From the NCBI GenBank assembly GCA_910584075.1, contig CAJTZI010000001.1, positions 1 through 64,000 of the forward strand: DNA of 64,000 nucleotides, read 5' to 3'. Numbering within the stretch: the stretch's first letter is position 1; each line of letters opens with the position of its first letter. Of the stretch, positions 56,932-64,000 are shown one piece after another. The position numbers were made by a program, and so were the translations under genes. Source of the stretch: an uncultured Oscillibacter sp. Lineage in GTDB: Bacteria; Bacillota; Clostridia; Oscillospirales; Oscillospiraceae. The notes under the pieces are model-generated. The model had not been told where the DNA came from, searched no databases, and saw nothing but the letters and a program-made list of their open reading frames with translations.

Positions 56932-58215
56932 CTACACCGCCGGCTCCATCAAAGACAGCGTCACCTCTACAATCTCCCCGTCCCGCCACAGCGTCATGGG
57001 GAGTTCATCGCCCAGGTGGTGCTGGCGGCGGACGCGCAGCAGGTCCTGGCTGGAGCTGACAGGCTGGCCGCCGGCGGAGAGGACATAGTCCCCCTCCCGC
57101 ACCCCCGCTTTGTCCGCCGGGGAGTTTTTGGTCACGGACTGCACCTCGATGCCCCAGACATCCGGCGCCACCTGCTCCCCCACCTGGATCACGACGACGC
57201 CCAGCGCCGGCTCCGGCTGGAGGCTTCCGAAGGTGAGAAGATCGTTGACAATCCGCTCCATGTAGGCCGTGGGGATGGCAAATCCCAATCCCTCGACGCT
57301 GGAGTAACGGGAGGTCATTTTAATGGTGTTGATGCCCACCACCTGGCCGTATTCGTTGATGAGGGGGCCGCCGGAGTTGCCGGAGTTCAGCGCCGCGTTG
57401 GTCTGGAGCAGCGTCATGGTGCGGCCCTCCACCTCCACGTCCCGTTCGATGGCGGAGACGATGCCGTCGGTGAGGGTCCCCCGCAGCTCCACGCCCAGGG
57501 GATTGCCTATGGCGTACACCTTGTCCCCCACCGCCAGAAGGTCGGAATCGCCGAAGACGGCGGCGGGCAGGTCCTGCCCGTCCACCTTCAATACCGCAAG
57601 ATCGCTGTCCGCGTCCCCGGCCACATACTTTGCCTCATAGCCCCGTCCGCTGTCCAGGGCGACGGTGCACTCCTGTCCGCCCTCCACCACATGGTAGTTG
57701 GTGAGAAGGTAGCCATCCCGGGTAAAGAGCACGCCGGTGCCCACGGAGGCGGAGCCGTCCCCCAGGTCCGTCAGGACCACCACCACCGCCGGATTCACCT
57801 GGCGGTAGACCTCCTGGGCGGTGAGGGAGGCGCCGTGCTGCCGCTCCAGCGGCAGCGTGACGCCCTGTTCCGCGGAACAGGCGGGAATGGAGACCTCCTG
57901 GGGGCCGGCGCTGTCCCCGGGCTCCCGGAAATCGTAGTCAAAGGGGTCCAGCCGGGTGTGCCGGGGAGCGGCCCCGTCCCAGAGGAACGCCGTCACCGCC
58001 AGGGCCGCCGCCAGGGCAAAACAGCCCAGAAAGGCCCAAAGCCCCTTTTTGGAGTGCCGCCGGACCGCCGCTTTCCGGGGCGGGGCGGGCCGCGCCGCCC
58101 CACCGGGCACACCCGGCAGGGGGCGGCTGTATATCTCCACCACCTCCCCCGGCGGGGGCTGGCGGTAGCTCTCCACCACCTCACCAGGGAGGCGGGTCAT
58201 GTCCTGTTCTTCCAT
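56932..58215 (-). CDS. HtrA/DegP-type membrane-anchored serine protease
   Basis: The 427-residue protein has a cytoplasmic N-terminal tail with two copies of a PGEVVE-x-Y motif (about residues 10-30), one membrane span (about 58-80) and an extracytoplasmic trypsin-like domain. Its catalytic triad is His in LLTNYHVVEGG, Asp in ADSDLAVLKV and Ser in LNSGNSGGPLINEYGQVVGI. A C-terminal PDZ domain follows (about 330-420, with VREGDYVLSAGGQPV). It degrades or refolds misfolded envelope proteins. It lies 6 bp downstream of a sensor kinase gene in an RR-HK-HtrA operon, much like the CssRS/HtrA stress module of Bacillus. Confidence 0.93.
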   Translation of the reverse strand: MEEQDMTRLPGEVVESYRQPPPGEVVEIYSRPLPGVPGGAARPAPPRKAAVRRHSKKGLWAFLGCFALAAALAVTAFLWDGAAPRHTRLDPFDYDFREPGDSAGPQEVSIPACSAEQGVTLPLERQHGASLTAQEVYRQVNPAVVVVLTDLGDGSASVGTGVLFTRDGYLLTNYHVVEGGQECTVALDSGRGYEAKYVAGDADSDLAVLKVDGQDLPAAVFGDSDLLAVGDKVYAIGNPLGVELRGTLTDGIVSAIERDVEVEGRTMTLLQTNAALNSGNSGGPLINEYGQVVGINTIKMTSRYSSVEGLGFAIPTAYMERIVNDLLTFGSLQPEPALGVVVIQVGEQVAPDVWGIEVQSVTKNSPADKAGVREGDYVLSAGGQPVSSSQDLLRVRRQHHLGDELPMTLWRDGEIVEVTLSLMEPAV

Positions 58216-58221
58216 GGGACC

Positions 58222-59658
58222 TCATTCCGCGACCAGAGAGAAGGAGAAGGCGGTCACGCCGTTCTCGCTGGTCACATTGATTTTTTCCTTGTGCTGCTCC
58301 AGAATGGTCTTGACGATATAGAGCCCCAGGCCCACGCCGTCTTTGTCCAGACTGCGGGACTTATCGCTCTTGTGAAACCGCTCAAACAGCAGCGGCAGCT
58401 CCTCTGCGGGGATGGTTGCGCCCTCGTTGCGCACCGTCACCCGGGCCTTGCCGTCCAGCAGGGTTACCCCCAGGTACAGCGTGGTCCCGGCGGTGGCGAA
58501 CTTGGCGGCGTTTTCCAGCAGGTTGTAGATCACCTGGGTGATCATGTCGTTGTCCCCCAGGACCAAGATGGGCTCCTCGGGGATGTCCGCCTCCACGTCC
58601 AGCTGCCGGTCCGTGATCTTCCGCTCCATGGAGATCAGCACCCGGCGCATGCTCTCGCAGATGTCGAAATGCCCGCCGCAGCGCAGAGGGTCCATCACCT
58701 GCAGCTGGCTCACGTCCAGCATCCGGCGCACCATGCGGCTGAGGCGGCGGCTCTCGTCGGAAATGATCTGGAGATACTGCCGCTCGTTCTCCGGGGGAAT
58801 GGTGCCGTCCAGAATACCGTCGGTGTAGCCGGCGATGGTGGTCATGGGGGTTTTCAGCTCGTGGGAGATGTTGGCGATGAACTCCTGGCGCTGGCGCTCC
58901 GTCTGCTGGAGGGACTCCGCCATGTTGTTGAAGGAGGCAGCCAGCTCACCGATCTCATCCACCTGGCCGTAGTCGTTCACCCGGATGTCAAAATCCCCGG
59001 CGGCATACTGCCGCGTGGCCTGGACCATCTCCCGGATGGGCTGGATCTGCCGCATGGCGGTGACGGAGGAGGCCATGAAGGTCACCATCAGCACCACGAA
59101 GGCGGTCATGAAGAAGAGGCCGATGAAGCCCTGCCACATGGCGTTCAGAGAGGCATTCGTGGACACGGCGAAGGCCATGCCCGCTGTGGACTGTCCGCCG
59201 CTGGACAGGGCGGGCACGCCCAGGATAAACCGCTTGCCGGCGTACAGCCCTCCCAGGTCGTCCCGCTGGACGCAGATGCCCTCCGACAGCACCTCTTGAA
59301 CCATCTCCTCCGGCATAGTGACCACCCGGCCCTCCAAGGTTTTGTCGGTGGAGAGGAGCACATGACCCTCGATGTCGCAGATCAGAAACTCCACGTCGGA
59401 GACGTTGGCGGCTACCATCGCCAGCTGGCGGAAGTCCTCCCGGTCATAGGCGGGGTCGTTCTCCAGGTACCCCGCCGCCAGCCGGGCCACCATCTGAACC
59501 CTCTGGCGCAGCTCGTCCCGCTCCTGGATTCTGGCATAGTTGTAGCTCAGGGAGAAAAAGGAGGCGCCCAGCAGAAACAGCGTCAGCAGCACCATGCTGA
59601 CCATGGCCAGCAGCTGCCGCCAGTACAGGCCCTGAAAGCGCCTCCGGAAGGCCTTCAC
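58222..59658 (-). CDS. Sensor histidine kinase of the HtrA operon
   Basis: The 478-residue kinase has TM1 near 14-37 (LLAMVSMVLLTLFLLGASFF), an extracellular sensor to about 165, TM2 near 168-190 (GLFFMTAFVVLMVTFMASSV) and a HAMP domain. The HisKA helix is ANISHELKTPMTTIAGYTDG (about 262), and the ATPase domain has YNLLENAAKFATAG and GVGLGLYIVKTIL. The start overlaps the response regulator stop by 4 bp (ATGA). It likely senses misfolded protein or other stress at the envelope, because the downstream gene encodes the HtrA protease. Confidence 0.93.
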   Translation of the reverse strand: MKAFRRRFQGLYWRQLLAMVSMVLLTLFLLGASFFSLSYNYARIQERDELRQRVQMVARLAAGYLENDPAYDREDFRQLAMVAANVSDVEFLICDIEGHVLLSTDKTLEGRVVTMPEEMVQEVLSEGICVQRDDLGGLYAGKRFILGVPALSSGGQSTAGMAFAVSTNASLNAMWQGFIGLFFMTAFVVLMVTFMASSVTAMRQIQPIREMVQATRQYAAGDFDIRVNDYGQVDEIGELAASFNNMAESLQQTERQRQEFIANISHELKTPMTTIAGYTDGILDGTIPPENERQYLQIISDESRRLSRMVRRMLDVSQLQVMDPLRCGGHFDICESMRRVLISMERKITDRQLDVEADIPEEPILVLGDNDMITQVIYNLLENAAKFATAGTTLYLGVTLLDGKARVTVRNEGATIPAEELPLLFERFHKSDKSRSLDKDGVGLGLYIVKTILEQHKEKINVTSENGVTAFSFSLVAE

Positions 59659-60359
59659 GGCTTCTCCGGCGGCTTGCCGCCGGTGACCTCAAACTTATAG
59701 CCCACGCCCCACACCGTCTTCAGCGCCCATTGGTCGGAGACGTTCTCCACCTTCTCCCGCAGCCGCTTGATGTGGACATCCACGGTGCGGCTGTCGCCGA
59801 AGTAATCAAAGCCCCACACCTCGTCCAGCAGCTGGTTGCGGGTGTAGACCCGGTTGGGCGTGGACGCCAGATGGTACAAAAGCTCCAGCTCCTTGGGGGG
59901 CGTGTCGATCTTCTTCCCATCCACGATCAGCTCGTAGGAGTCCAGATCCACCACCAGCCTGTCAAAGGTCAGCCGCTTGCTGGTGTCGTTGGGGATCTCC
60001 GTCCGCCGCAGCACGGCGTTGATCCGGGCGATGAGCTCCTTCATCTCGAAGGGCTTGACAATGTAGTCGTCGGCGCCCATCTCCAGACCCTGGATGCGGT
60101 CGAAGACCTCGCTTTTGGCGGTGAGCATGATGATGGGTACCCTGCTGGTCTCCCGGACCTTGGCAGTGACGGACCAGCCGTCCATCACCGGCAGCATGAT
60201 GTCCAGCAGGATCAGATCCGGCGCCTCCCTCTGAAATTCCTCCACGGCCCGTCCGCCGTCTCCGGCGATACGGACATCAAAGCCCTCTTTCACCAGGTAC
60301 ATATGGATCAGGTCGGAGATGTTGCGGTCATCCTCCACTACCAGGATATTGCGTCCCAT
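59655..60359 (-). CDS. OmpR-family response regulator of the HtrA operon
   Basis: The 234-residue protein has a receiver domain (VVEDDRNISDL; Asp 52 in LILLDIMLPVMDG; Lys in VKPFEMKEL) and a winged-helix domain (PPKELELLYHLASTPNRVYT, DSRTVDVHIKRLREKV). It is the first gene of the RR-HK-HtrA operon, with GGAGGGA just before the ATG, and presumably controls htrA. Confidence 0.94.
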   Translation of the reverse strand: MGRNILVVEDDRNISDLIHMYLVKEGFDVRIAGDGGRAVEEFQREAPDLILLDIMLPVMDGWSVTAKVRETSRVPIIMLTAKSEVFDRIQGLEMGADDYIVKPFEMKELIARINAVLRRTEIPNDTSKRLTFDRLVVDLDSYELIVDGKKIDTPPKELELLYHLASTPNRVYTRNQLLDEVWGFDYFGDSRTVDVHIKRLREKVENVSDQWALKTVWGVGYKFEVTGGKPPEKP

Positions 60360-60394
60360 GGCGCTCCCTCCAATTTTTGCAAGATCTGGTTTCT

Positions 60395-60423
60395 ATTATA
60401 CCGGTTTCTGTCCCGGGGTGTTG
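60395..60423 (-). promoter_or_regulatory. Promoter of the RR-HK-HtrA operon
   Basis: A perfect TATAAT (60395-60400, minus strand) has only CAACAC at the -35 position (60418-60423). The weak -35 suggests dependence on an activator, possibly the regulator itself. Confidence 0.55.
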
Positions 60424-60528
60424 AATATTCTGTTAAAGTTCGAGCCTCTTTGAAAAGTGTCAAAACGCCGAAAGGGAGAATTTTCTCCCGCTGTGCCCTC
60501 TGCCGTTGGTCAGACGGGCCCGGCGCGC

Positions 60529-61686
60529 TCAGGAGAGCGTCTCCGTCAGGGCGAGGCAGCGGTTCTCCGCCGCAGCCGCCGCGGTGAGAAAAGCCCGCAG
60601 GCCCGCGGCACCGGCGGCGTCTCCCAGCCAGACTCGCACGTCTCCCCGCTGGACGGAGACCTGCCGGAGGAGGTCCTCGGCCTGGGCGCCGTCCCACAGG
60701 CCGCTGCCGGACCGGTTCAGCTCCGCCTCCAGGCAGGAATAGCCCGCCTCCCGGGCCTCCCGGCGCTGCCGCTCGTCCCCGTTCTGGATTCTGACCAGAC
60801 GGGTCTTTCCCATGGTGGCCCGGGCCAGGAGGGCGTTCCCGGCCTCCAGCTGCTGCGCAACCGTCCGGTCCGGGTCGGCAGCGTCCGCCAGCAGGCCCAT
60901 GGCGTGCCCTGTGACGGTCATGCGCCGGAGGAGGTCTCCCCGGTTCTCCAGAAATTCAGGGGAGCAGAAAAAGGCCGCCTGGGCACCGCAGGCGTCCAGG
61001 GCGTCCAGCTGGGCCGCCGTGCCCTCCCCCGCCGTCAGGCAGAGGTAGACGCTCTTTCCGTCCCCGCCGGGCAGCTGGACGCCGGCTGGGGGCGTTCCCG
61101 TGCCGCTGTCCGCCGGATGGCGCTCCCGCAGGTACTGCTCATACCGCATGGAGATCTGACTGAAGGCGGCGTTGATGAAGTCCTGTTCCGACAGGCCGAA
61201 GTTGGGCTGCCGGAGCCAGACCAAGGCGCCGTAGCTGGACTCGCCGGCGGTATCGATGGACAAGGGGGTCACAGAGTACTCCAGCTTGAAAAACTCCGCC
61301 ACCACCGACGCGGGAACAAAGATCTCCCCGCCCCGCCGGATGGCGCCCCGAAAGGTGATGTTTCCGTCGCTGTCCCGGACGAAATTGCCGCTGAGGTCAA
61401 ACATCAGCGAGCGGTTGTTGCCCGTATAGAGAATACAGAGGTTGGGATTTGAGATGTTGCTGGGGAGATAGGCCACGCCCAGGGATTTGTTCACCTGTCC
61501 GGTGAAGATGGAACTGGCCACGTACAGGTATCCGTCGGACCAGAAGGGCATGGTGGCGTCGTCCAGGGGGAGGATATCGTTTCCGGCCGCGGTGATATAG
61601 ACGCTGCCGGCGGCCTCCGCGGCCGCGGGGGCCAGGGCCAATGCCAGCGCCAGGCAAAGCGCCAGCGCCGCCGCTCTCTTTTTCAT
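60529..61686 (-). CDS. Secreted protein with copper-amine-oxidase-N-like and degenerate NodB-like domains
   Basis: The signal peptide is cleaved near residue 25 (AAEAAGS). Residues about 28-165 resemble the Cu_amine_oxidase N domain common in Clostridia, with VYITAAGNDILPL and REGGEI-like (RRGGEIFVPASVVAEFF) strands. From about 213, VYLCLTAGEGTAAQLDAL, AQAAFFCSPEFLENRGDLL and VTGHAMGLLADAAD trace a NodB polysaccharide deacetylase fold, yet the catalytic TFDDGP and HS/TxxH motifs are missing, so it is probably a binding protein, not an enzyme. A 'dead' deacetylase may sense or bind peptidoglycan. It stands alone between the HtrA operon and spoIID. Confidence 0.75.
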   Translation of the reverse strand: MKKRAAALALCLALALALAPAAAEAAGSVYITAAGNDILPLDDATMPFWSDGYLYVASSIFTGQVNKSLGVAYLPSNISNPNLCILYTGNNRSLMFDLSGNFVRDSDGNITFRGAIRRGGEIFVPASVVAEFFKLEYSVTPLSIDTAGESSYGALVWLRQPNFGLSEQDFINAAFSQISMRYEQYLRERHPADSGTGTPPAGVQLPGGDGKSVYLCLTAGEGTAAQLDALDACGAQAAFFCSPEFLENRGDLLRRMTVTGHAMGLLADAADPDRTVAQQLEAGNALLARATMGKTRLVRIQNGDERQRREAREAGYSCLEAELNRSGSGLWDGAQAEDLLRQVSVQRGDVRVWLGDAAGAAGLRAFLTAAAAAENRCLALTETLS

Positions 61687-61769
61687 GCCCCGCCTCCCCT
61701 CAAATACGCGGTTGTCTGCGCCCGGAGCACACAGCCCCGGGACAAAATATTTGCTCTGCGGGCATTATA

Positions 61770-62813
61770 TCACGGATTCCCCGGATTTGTAAAGTCCGCC
61801 GCCCGGTAAGGCTCCACGGTGACGCCGGTATAGTAGTGGGTCAGGATCTCCTGATAGTCCGCCCCCTCCGCCGCCATGGCGTTGGCGCCGTACTGGCTCA
61901 TGCCCACGCCGTGGCCGTAGCCGGTGACAAAAAACACCGCCTCTCCCTCCTGAACCTCCCAGCTGAAGCAGGCGGAGCGAAGGCCCAGGGCCGCGCGCAG
62001 GGTGCTGCCCTTCGCCGTCACGCCGCCCACGGAGACGGTGGAGACGCTGCCGGCGCTGTCCGTCCGGGCGTCCGCCAGCCAGCCCGCCATGCCGCCGCTG
62101 AGATCCGCCTCCGGAAAGGCGGCCAGGAGCTTCTGCCGCAGTTCCTCCCTGGAGAACTCCACCCGGCTGTAATAGTTGGGGATGCTCTCCGCCGCCTCCG
62201 GGGAGGAGACTGCCTGGAGATAGGGCAGGTCGTTGAGCCACACCTCCCCCGACGTCCGGGTCAGCCCCGCTGAGGAGGAGTGGAACACCGCCAGAATCGG
62301 CACGCCGCCGTAGAGGATCGCCTGTCCGTCGGTGGCCGTCACCGCCTCCTCGATCTTCTTTTCATAGCCGGCGGCGTTTTCTCCCCAGTTGGCCCTGGCC
62401 CGCTCCTCGCTGATATAGGCCTGACAGCAGGTGGAGTCTGTGCAGAGATCGGCGGAATCGCCGTGATTTCCGCCGGTTTGGAGCTTGTACAGGGTATACG
62501 TCCGGGCCGCCGCCGCCTGGGCCTTCAGGGCCTCCGGCTGGAAGGAGGCAGGCATCTCCGCCCGCACCACGCCCAGGAGGTACTCCCCCAGGTCCATCTC
62601 CAGCACCGTGTCCCCGTCCAGCACCCGCAGAGTGATCTCCCCGTCCAGCTGGCCGCTGGCAAAGGGGGCGCCCTCCGTCTCGTCCACTGGCGTCTCCCGT
62701 CCGAAGAGGGCCGTGCGGAAGGGCACGACCACCAGCAGCGGCAGCAGAAACAGCGCCGCCAGCAGAGCCGCCGACACGGCTACGCTCTGCCGGACCTGAT
62801 TTCTCCTTCTCAT
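61770..62813 (-). CDS. spoIID: Stage II sporulation protein D
   Basis: The 347-residue protein has one N-terminal membrane span (about 9-31) and the SpoIID domain: DLGEYLLGVVRAEMPASFQP, EALKAQAAAARTYTLYKLQ, STCCQAYISEERA, VFHSSSAGLTRTSGEVW and near the end VTGYGHGVGMSQYGANAMA. SpoIID is a lytic transglycosylase that thins septal peptidoglycan for engulfment during sporulation; in Bacillus it works with SpoIIM and SpoIIP, not found here. The ATG at 62813 has GGAGG upstream. A weak sigma-E-like pair (CATAGAGT at 62861-62868) lies upstream on the minus strand. Confidence 0.92.
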   Translation of the reverse strand: MRRRNQVRQSVAVSAALLAALFLLPLLVVVPFRTALFGRETPVDETEGAPFASGQLDGEITLRVLDGDTVLEMDLGEYLLGVVRAEMPASFQPEALKAQAAAARTYTLYKLQTGGNHGDSADLCTDSTCCQAYISEERARANWGENAAGYEKKIEEAVTATDGQAILYGGVPILAVFHSSSAGLTRTSGEVWLNDLPYLQAVSSPEAAESIPNYYSRVEFSREELRQKLLAAFPEADLSGGMAGWLADARTDSAGSVSTVSVGGVTAKGSTLRAALGLRSACFSWEVQEGEAVFFVTGYGHGVGMSQYGANAMAAEGADYQEILTHYYTGVTVEPYRAADFTNPGNP

Positions 62814-62927
62814 GGGGGTTCCTCCTTTGTTCGCGGCCCCGCGGGCCTGTCCTCTCCAATACTCTATGCGCCGGGGCACGGGTTATAGTCAACAAATTTC
62901 AATAAAAAAATGATTCGCTCCCCGGCA

Positions 62928-62956
62928 TGGACAAATCACTCGAACCGTGATATACT
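62928..62956 (+). promoter_or_regulatory. Promoter of the 62993-63880 gene
   Basis: TGGACA (62928-62933) is 17 bases from TATACT (62951-62956). The leader is short, with GAAAGGA before the ATG. Confidence 0.65.
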
Positions 62957-62992
62957 TCCAAATGACTTTTTTGTCCGAAAGGATTCTGTGCG

Positions 62993-63880
62993 ATGAAAAA
63001 ACAACTCCTGCTCCCTCTGGCCGCCGCCGCGGGGGGCGCCGTCGCCCTGGTGCTGCGGCTGCTGCAAAATAAAACCGGCTTTGAGCCCGCCACCGGCCTT
63101 CCCATCCCCGGAAACGCCCCGGGGGTGGCTCTGGCGGTGTTTCTGGCGGTTCTGGCCGCGGTGCTGTACCTCCTGGCCCGTCTGCTGCCCGCGGAGACCG
63201 AGGAGGGCCCCTTCTTCCCTGAGGATTTCCGCACAGCCAACGCCGGACTTGTGGTCCTGCCCGTCATGGGCATCTTCCTCATGGCGGTCTCCGGTGCGCT
63301 GGACATCGCCGCCGGCGCGGCGTTGCTGAATTCCCTGGAGGCCGTGGGCGGTCCGGACGGCCCCACTGTCATCTGGTCCACCTGGGGTCCGGCCTCCGGC
63401 CTCACCTTCACCCCCAAGGCCCGGGTGCTGGCGGGGGCACTGGTGCTGACCAGCGCCGTGAGCCTCTTCCCCGCCGCCGCCTGCTGCCGCTGCCGCCCCG
63501 GCGTCCGGCCCAGGACCGCAAGCCCTGCCCTGCTGCTGGTCTCTCCGGTGTGCATGGTGGCCCGGCTGGTGCTGGCCTACCGGGTGGACTCCGTGAATCC
63601 GGCCTTGCAGGCCTATTATGTGGAGATTCTGGCCCTGGCCTTCATGACCCTGGCCTTTTACCGCCTGTCCTCCTTCGCCTACCACGCCCCCAAGCCCCGC
63701 CGCTTCGCCCTGTACGCCGGGGCGGCCGCGGCCCTGTGCCTGACGGCCCTGGCGGACGGGGAGAGCCTGTCCGCCCTGCTGCTGTACGCCGGCGGCGCGG
63801 CGGTGCTGCTGGGCTTTTTGCTGCTGTGGCTGACGGAGGGACGCTCCGTGTCGGAGATCGTGGAAAACGGTGGCGCCTGA
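62993..63880 (+). CDS. Conserved multi-span membrane protein, 295 aa
   Basis: The protein has about eight hydrophobic segments, for example LLLPLAAAAGGAVALVLRLL, GVALAVFLAVLAAVLYLLAR, AGLVVLPVMGIFLMAVSGAL and VLLGFLLLWLTEG, with a polar loop containing PGVRPRTASP. I do not recognise the family. It is divergent from spoIID and has a good promoter of its own, so it is a single vegetative gene rather than a member of the sporulation operon. Confidence 0.7.
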   Translation: MKKQLLLPLAAAAGGAVALVLRLLQNKTGFEPATGLPIPGNAPGVALAVFLAVLAAVLYLLARLLPAETEEGPFFPEDFRTANAGLVVLPVMGIFLMAVSGALDIAAGAALLNSLEAVGGPDGPTVIWSTWGPASGLTFTPKARVLAGALVLTSAVSLFPAAACCRCRPGVRPRTASPALLLVSPVCMVARLVLAYRVDSVNPALQAYYVEILALAFMTLAFYRLSSFAYHAPKPRRFALYAGAAAALCLTALADGESLSALLLYAGGAAVLLGFLLLWLTEGRSVSEIVENGGA

Positions 63881-64000
63881 GGGAGCGGACGAAGCTTGAG
63901 CCTATTGTAGCACACCCGCCGCTCCCGTCAATGAACAGGTGATGAAATCGGGACGCGGAGCGGCCCAGGGAAGAGATATTTACAGAAAGTTCAAAAAAAT
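63881..64000. other. End of window, no gene recognised
   Basis: The last 120 bp follow the membrane-protein gene. I see no terminator with a clear T-tract and no new start codon with a ribosome site. Confidence 0.4.

Noticed and set aside
62861..62890. Sigma-E promoter for spoIID (CATAGAGT with GACTATAA 14 bases upstream)
   Set aside because: The -10 has one mismatch but the -35 fits poorly, so it is mentioned under spoIID without being called as a site.

Overview
The window is chromosomal DNA from a G+C-rich, spore-forming, anaerobic member of the Firmicutes. It most resembles the Oscillospiraceae/Flavonifractor group of gut Clostridia, although that placement rests on gene content and not on any database match. 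The supporting evidence is spoVT and spoIID, the holB-ricT gene order typical of Firmicutes, a pyrophosphate-type pyruvate phosphate dikinase, a ferredoxin-dependent 2-oxoacid oxidoreductase, Gram-positive-style AGGAGG ribosome sites and many GTG/TTG starts. No rRNA, tRNA, CRISPR array, prophage or complete insertion sequence was seen.

Layout. At 1-7.2 kb lie the truncated cstA gene, two small unknown genes, and an FCD-type GntR regulator divergent from a five-gene operon (MinD-like ATPase, then 2-oxoacid:ferredoxin oxidoreductase subunits D-A-B-C). The branched-chain aminotransferase gene ilvE follows on its own promoter. At 7.2-10.6 kb are small zinc-ribbon and membrane proteins and htpG. 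At 10.6-15.7 kb a minus-strand operon encodes a leucine-rich-repeat protein, a VWA-like protein, a MoxR-type AAA ATPase, a NifU-type Fe-S protein and a methyltransferase. At 15.8-20.3 kb are a DHFR-like reductase and a response regulator/sensor kinase/lipoprotein operon with an apparent autoregulatory repeat box. At 20.6-28.3 kb are an AT-rich GNAT acetyltransferase, an NSS transporter, a secreted serine hydrolase, a MATE exporter, and a divergent XRE repressor / AIPR-like pair that may be a defence module.

At 28.3-34.4 kb are an LTA-synthase-like gene, two tandem G3E GTPases (one with a very His-rich metal-binding loop) and an alanine/glycine symporter. At 34.5-41.7 kb are spoVT behind a sigma-G-like promoter, the holB-ricT-HAD operon and ppdK. 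A repeat-rich gap at 41.7-42.1 kb contains a 160-bp MITE-like element. At 42.1-49.5 kb are an atypical Fe/Mn superoxide dismutase, an AIM24 protein, a YtrA-type regulator with its ABC exporter, small regulators and an HPr-like protein without the active-site His. At 49.5-64 kb are an S41 peptidase with SLH-like repeats, a DUF4340/two-component operon, a ROK-family kinase, a NUDIX hydrolase, an envelope-stress type RR-HK-HtrA operon, a degenerate NodB-fold protein, spoIID and a membrane protein.

How the genes fit together. The aminotransferase next to the ferredoxin oxidoreductase suggests fermentation of amino acids through 2-oxoacids to acyl-CoA and reduced ferredoxin, with PPDK linking pyruvate and PEP. 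Envelope maintenance (HtrA, LTA synthase, S41/SLH) and several sensor systems surround this core. The most original parts are the MoxR/VWA/NifU/LRR operon, the XRE/AIPR pair, and the symmetric operator arrangement between the FCD regulator and its operon.
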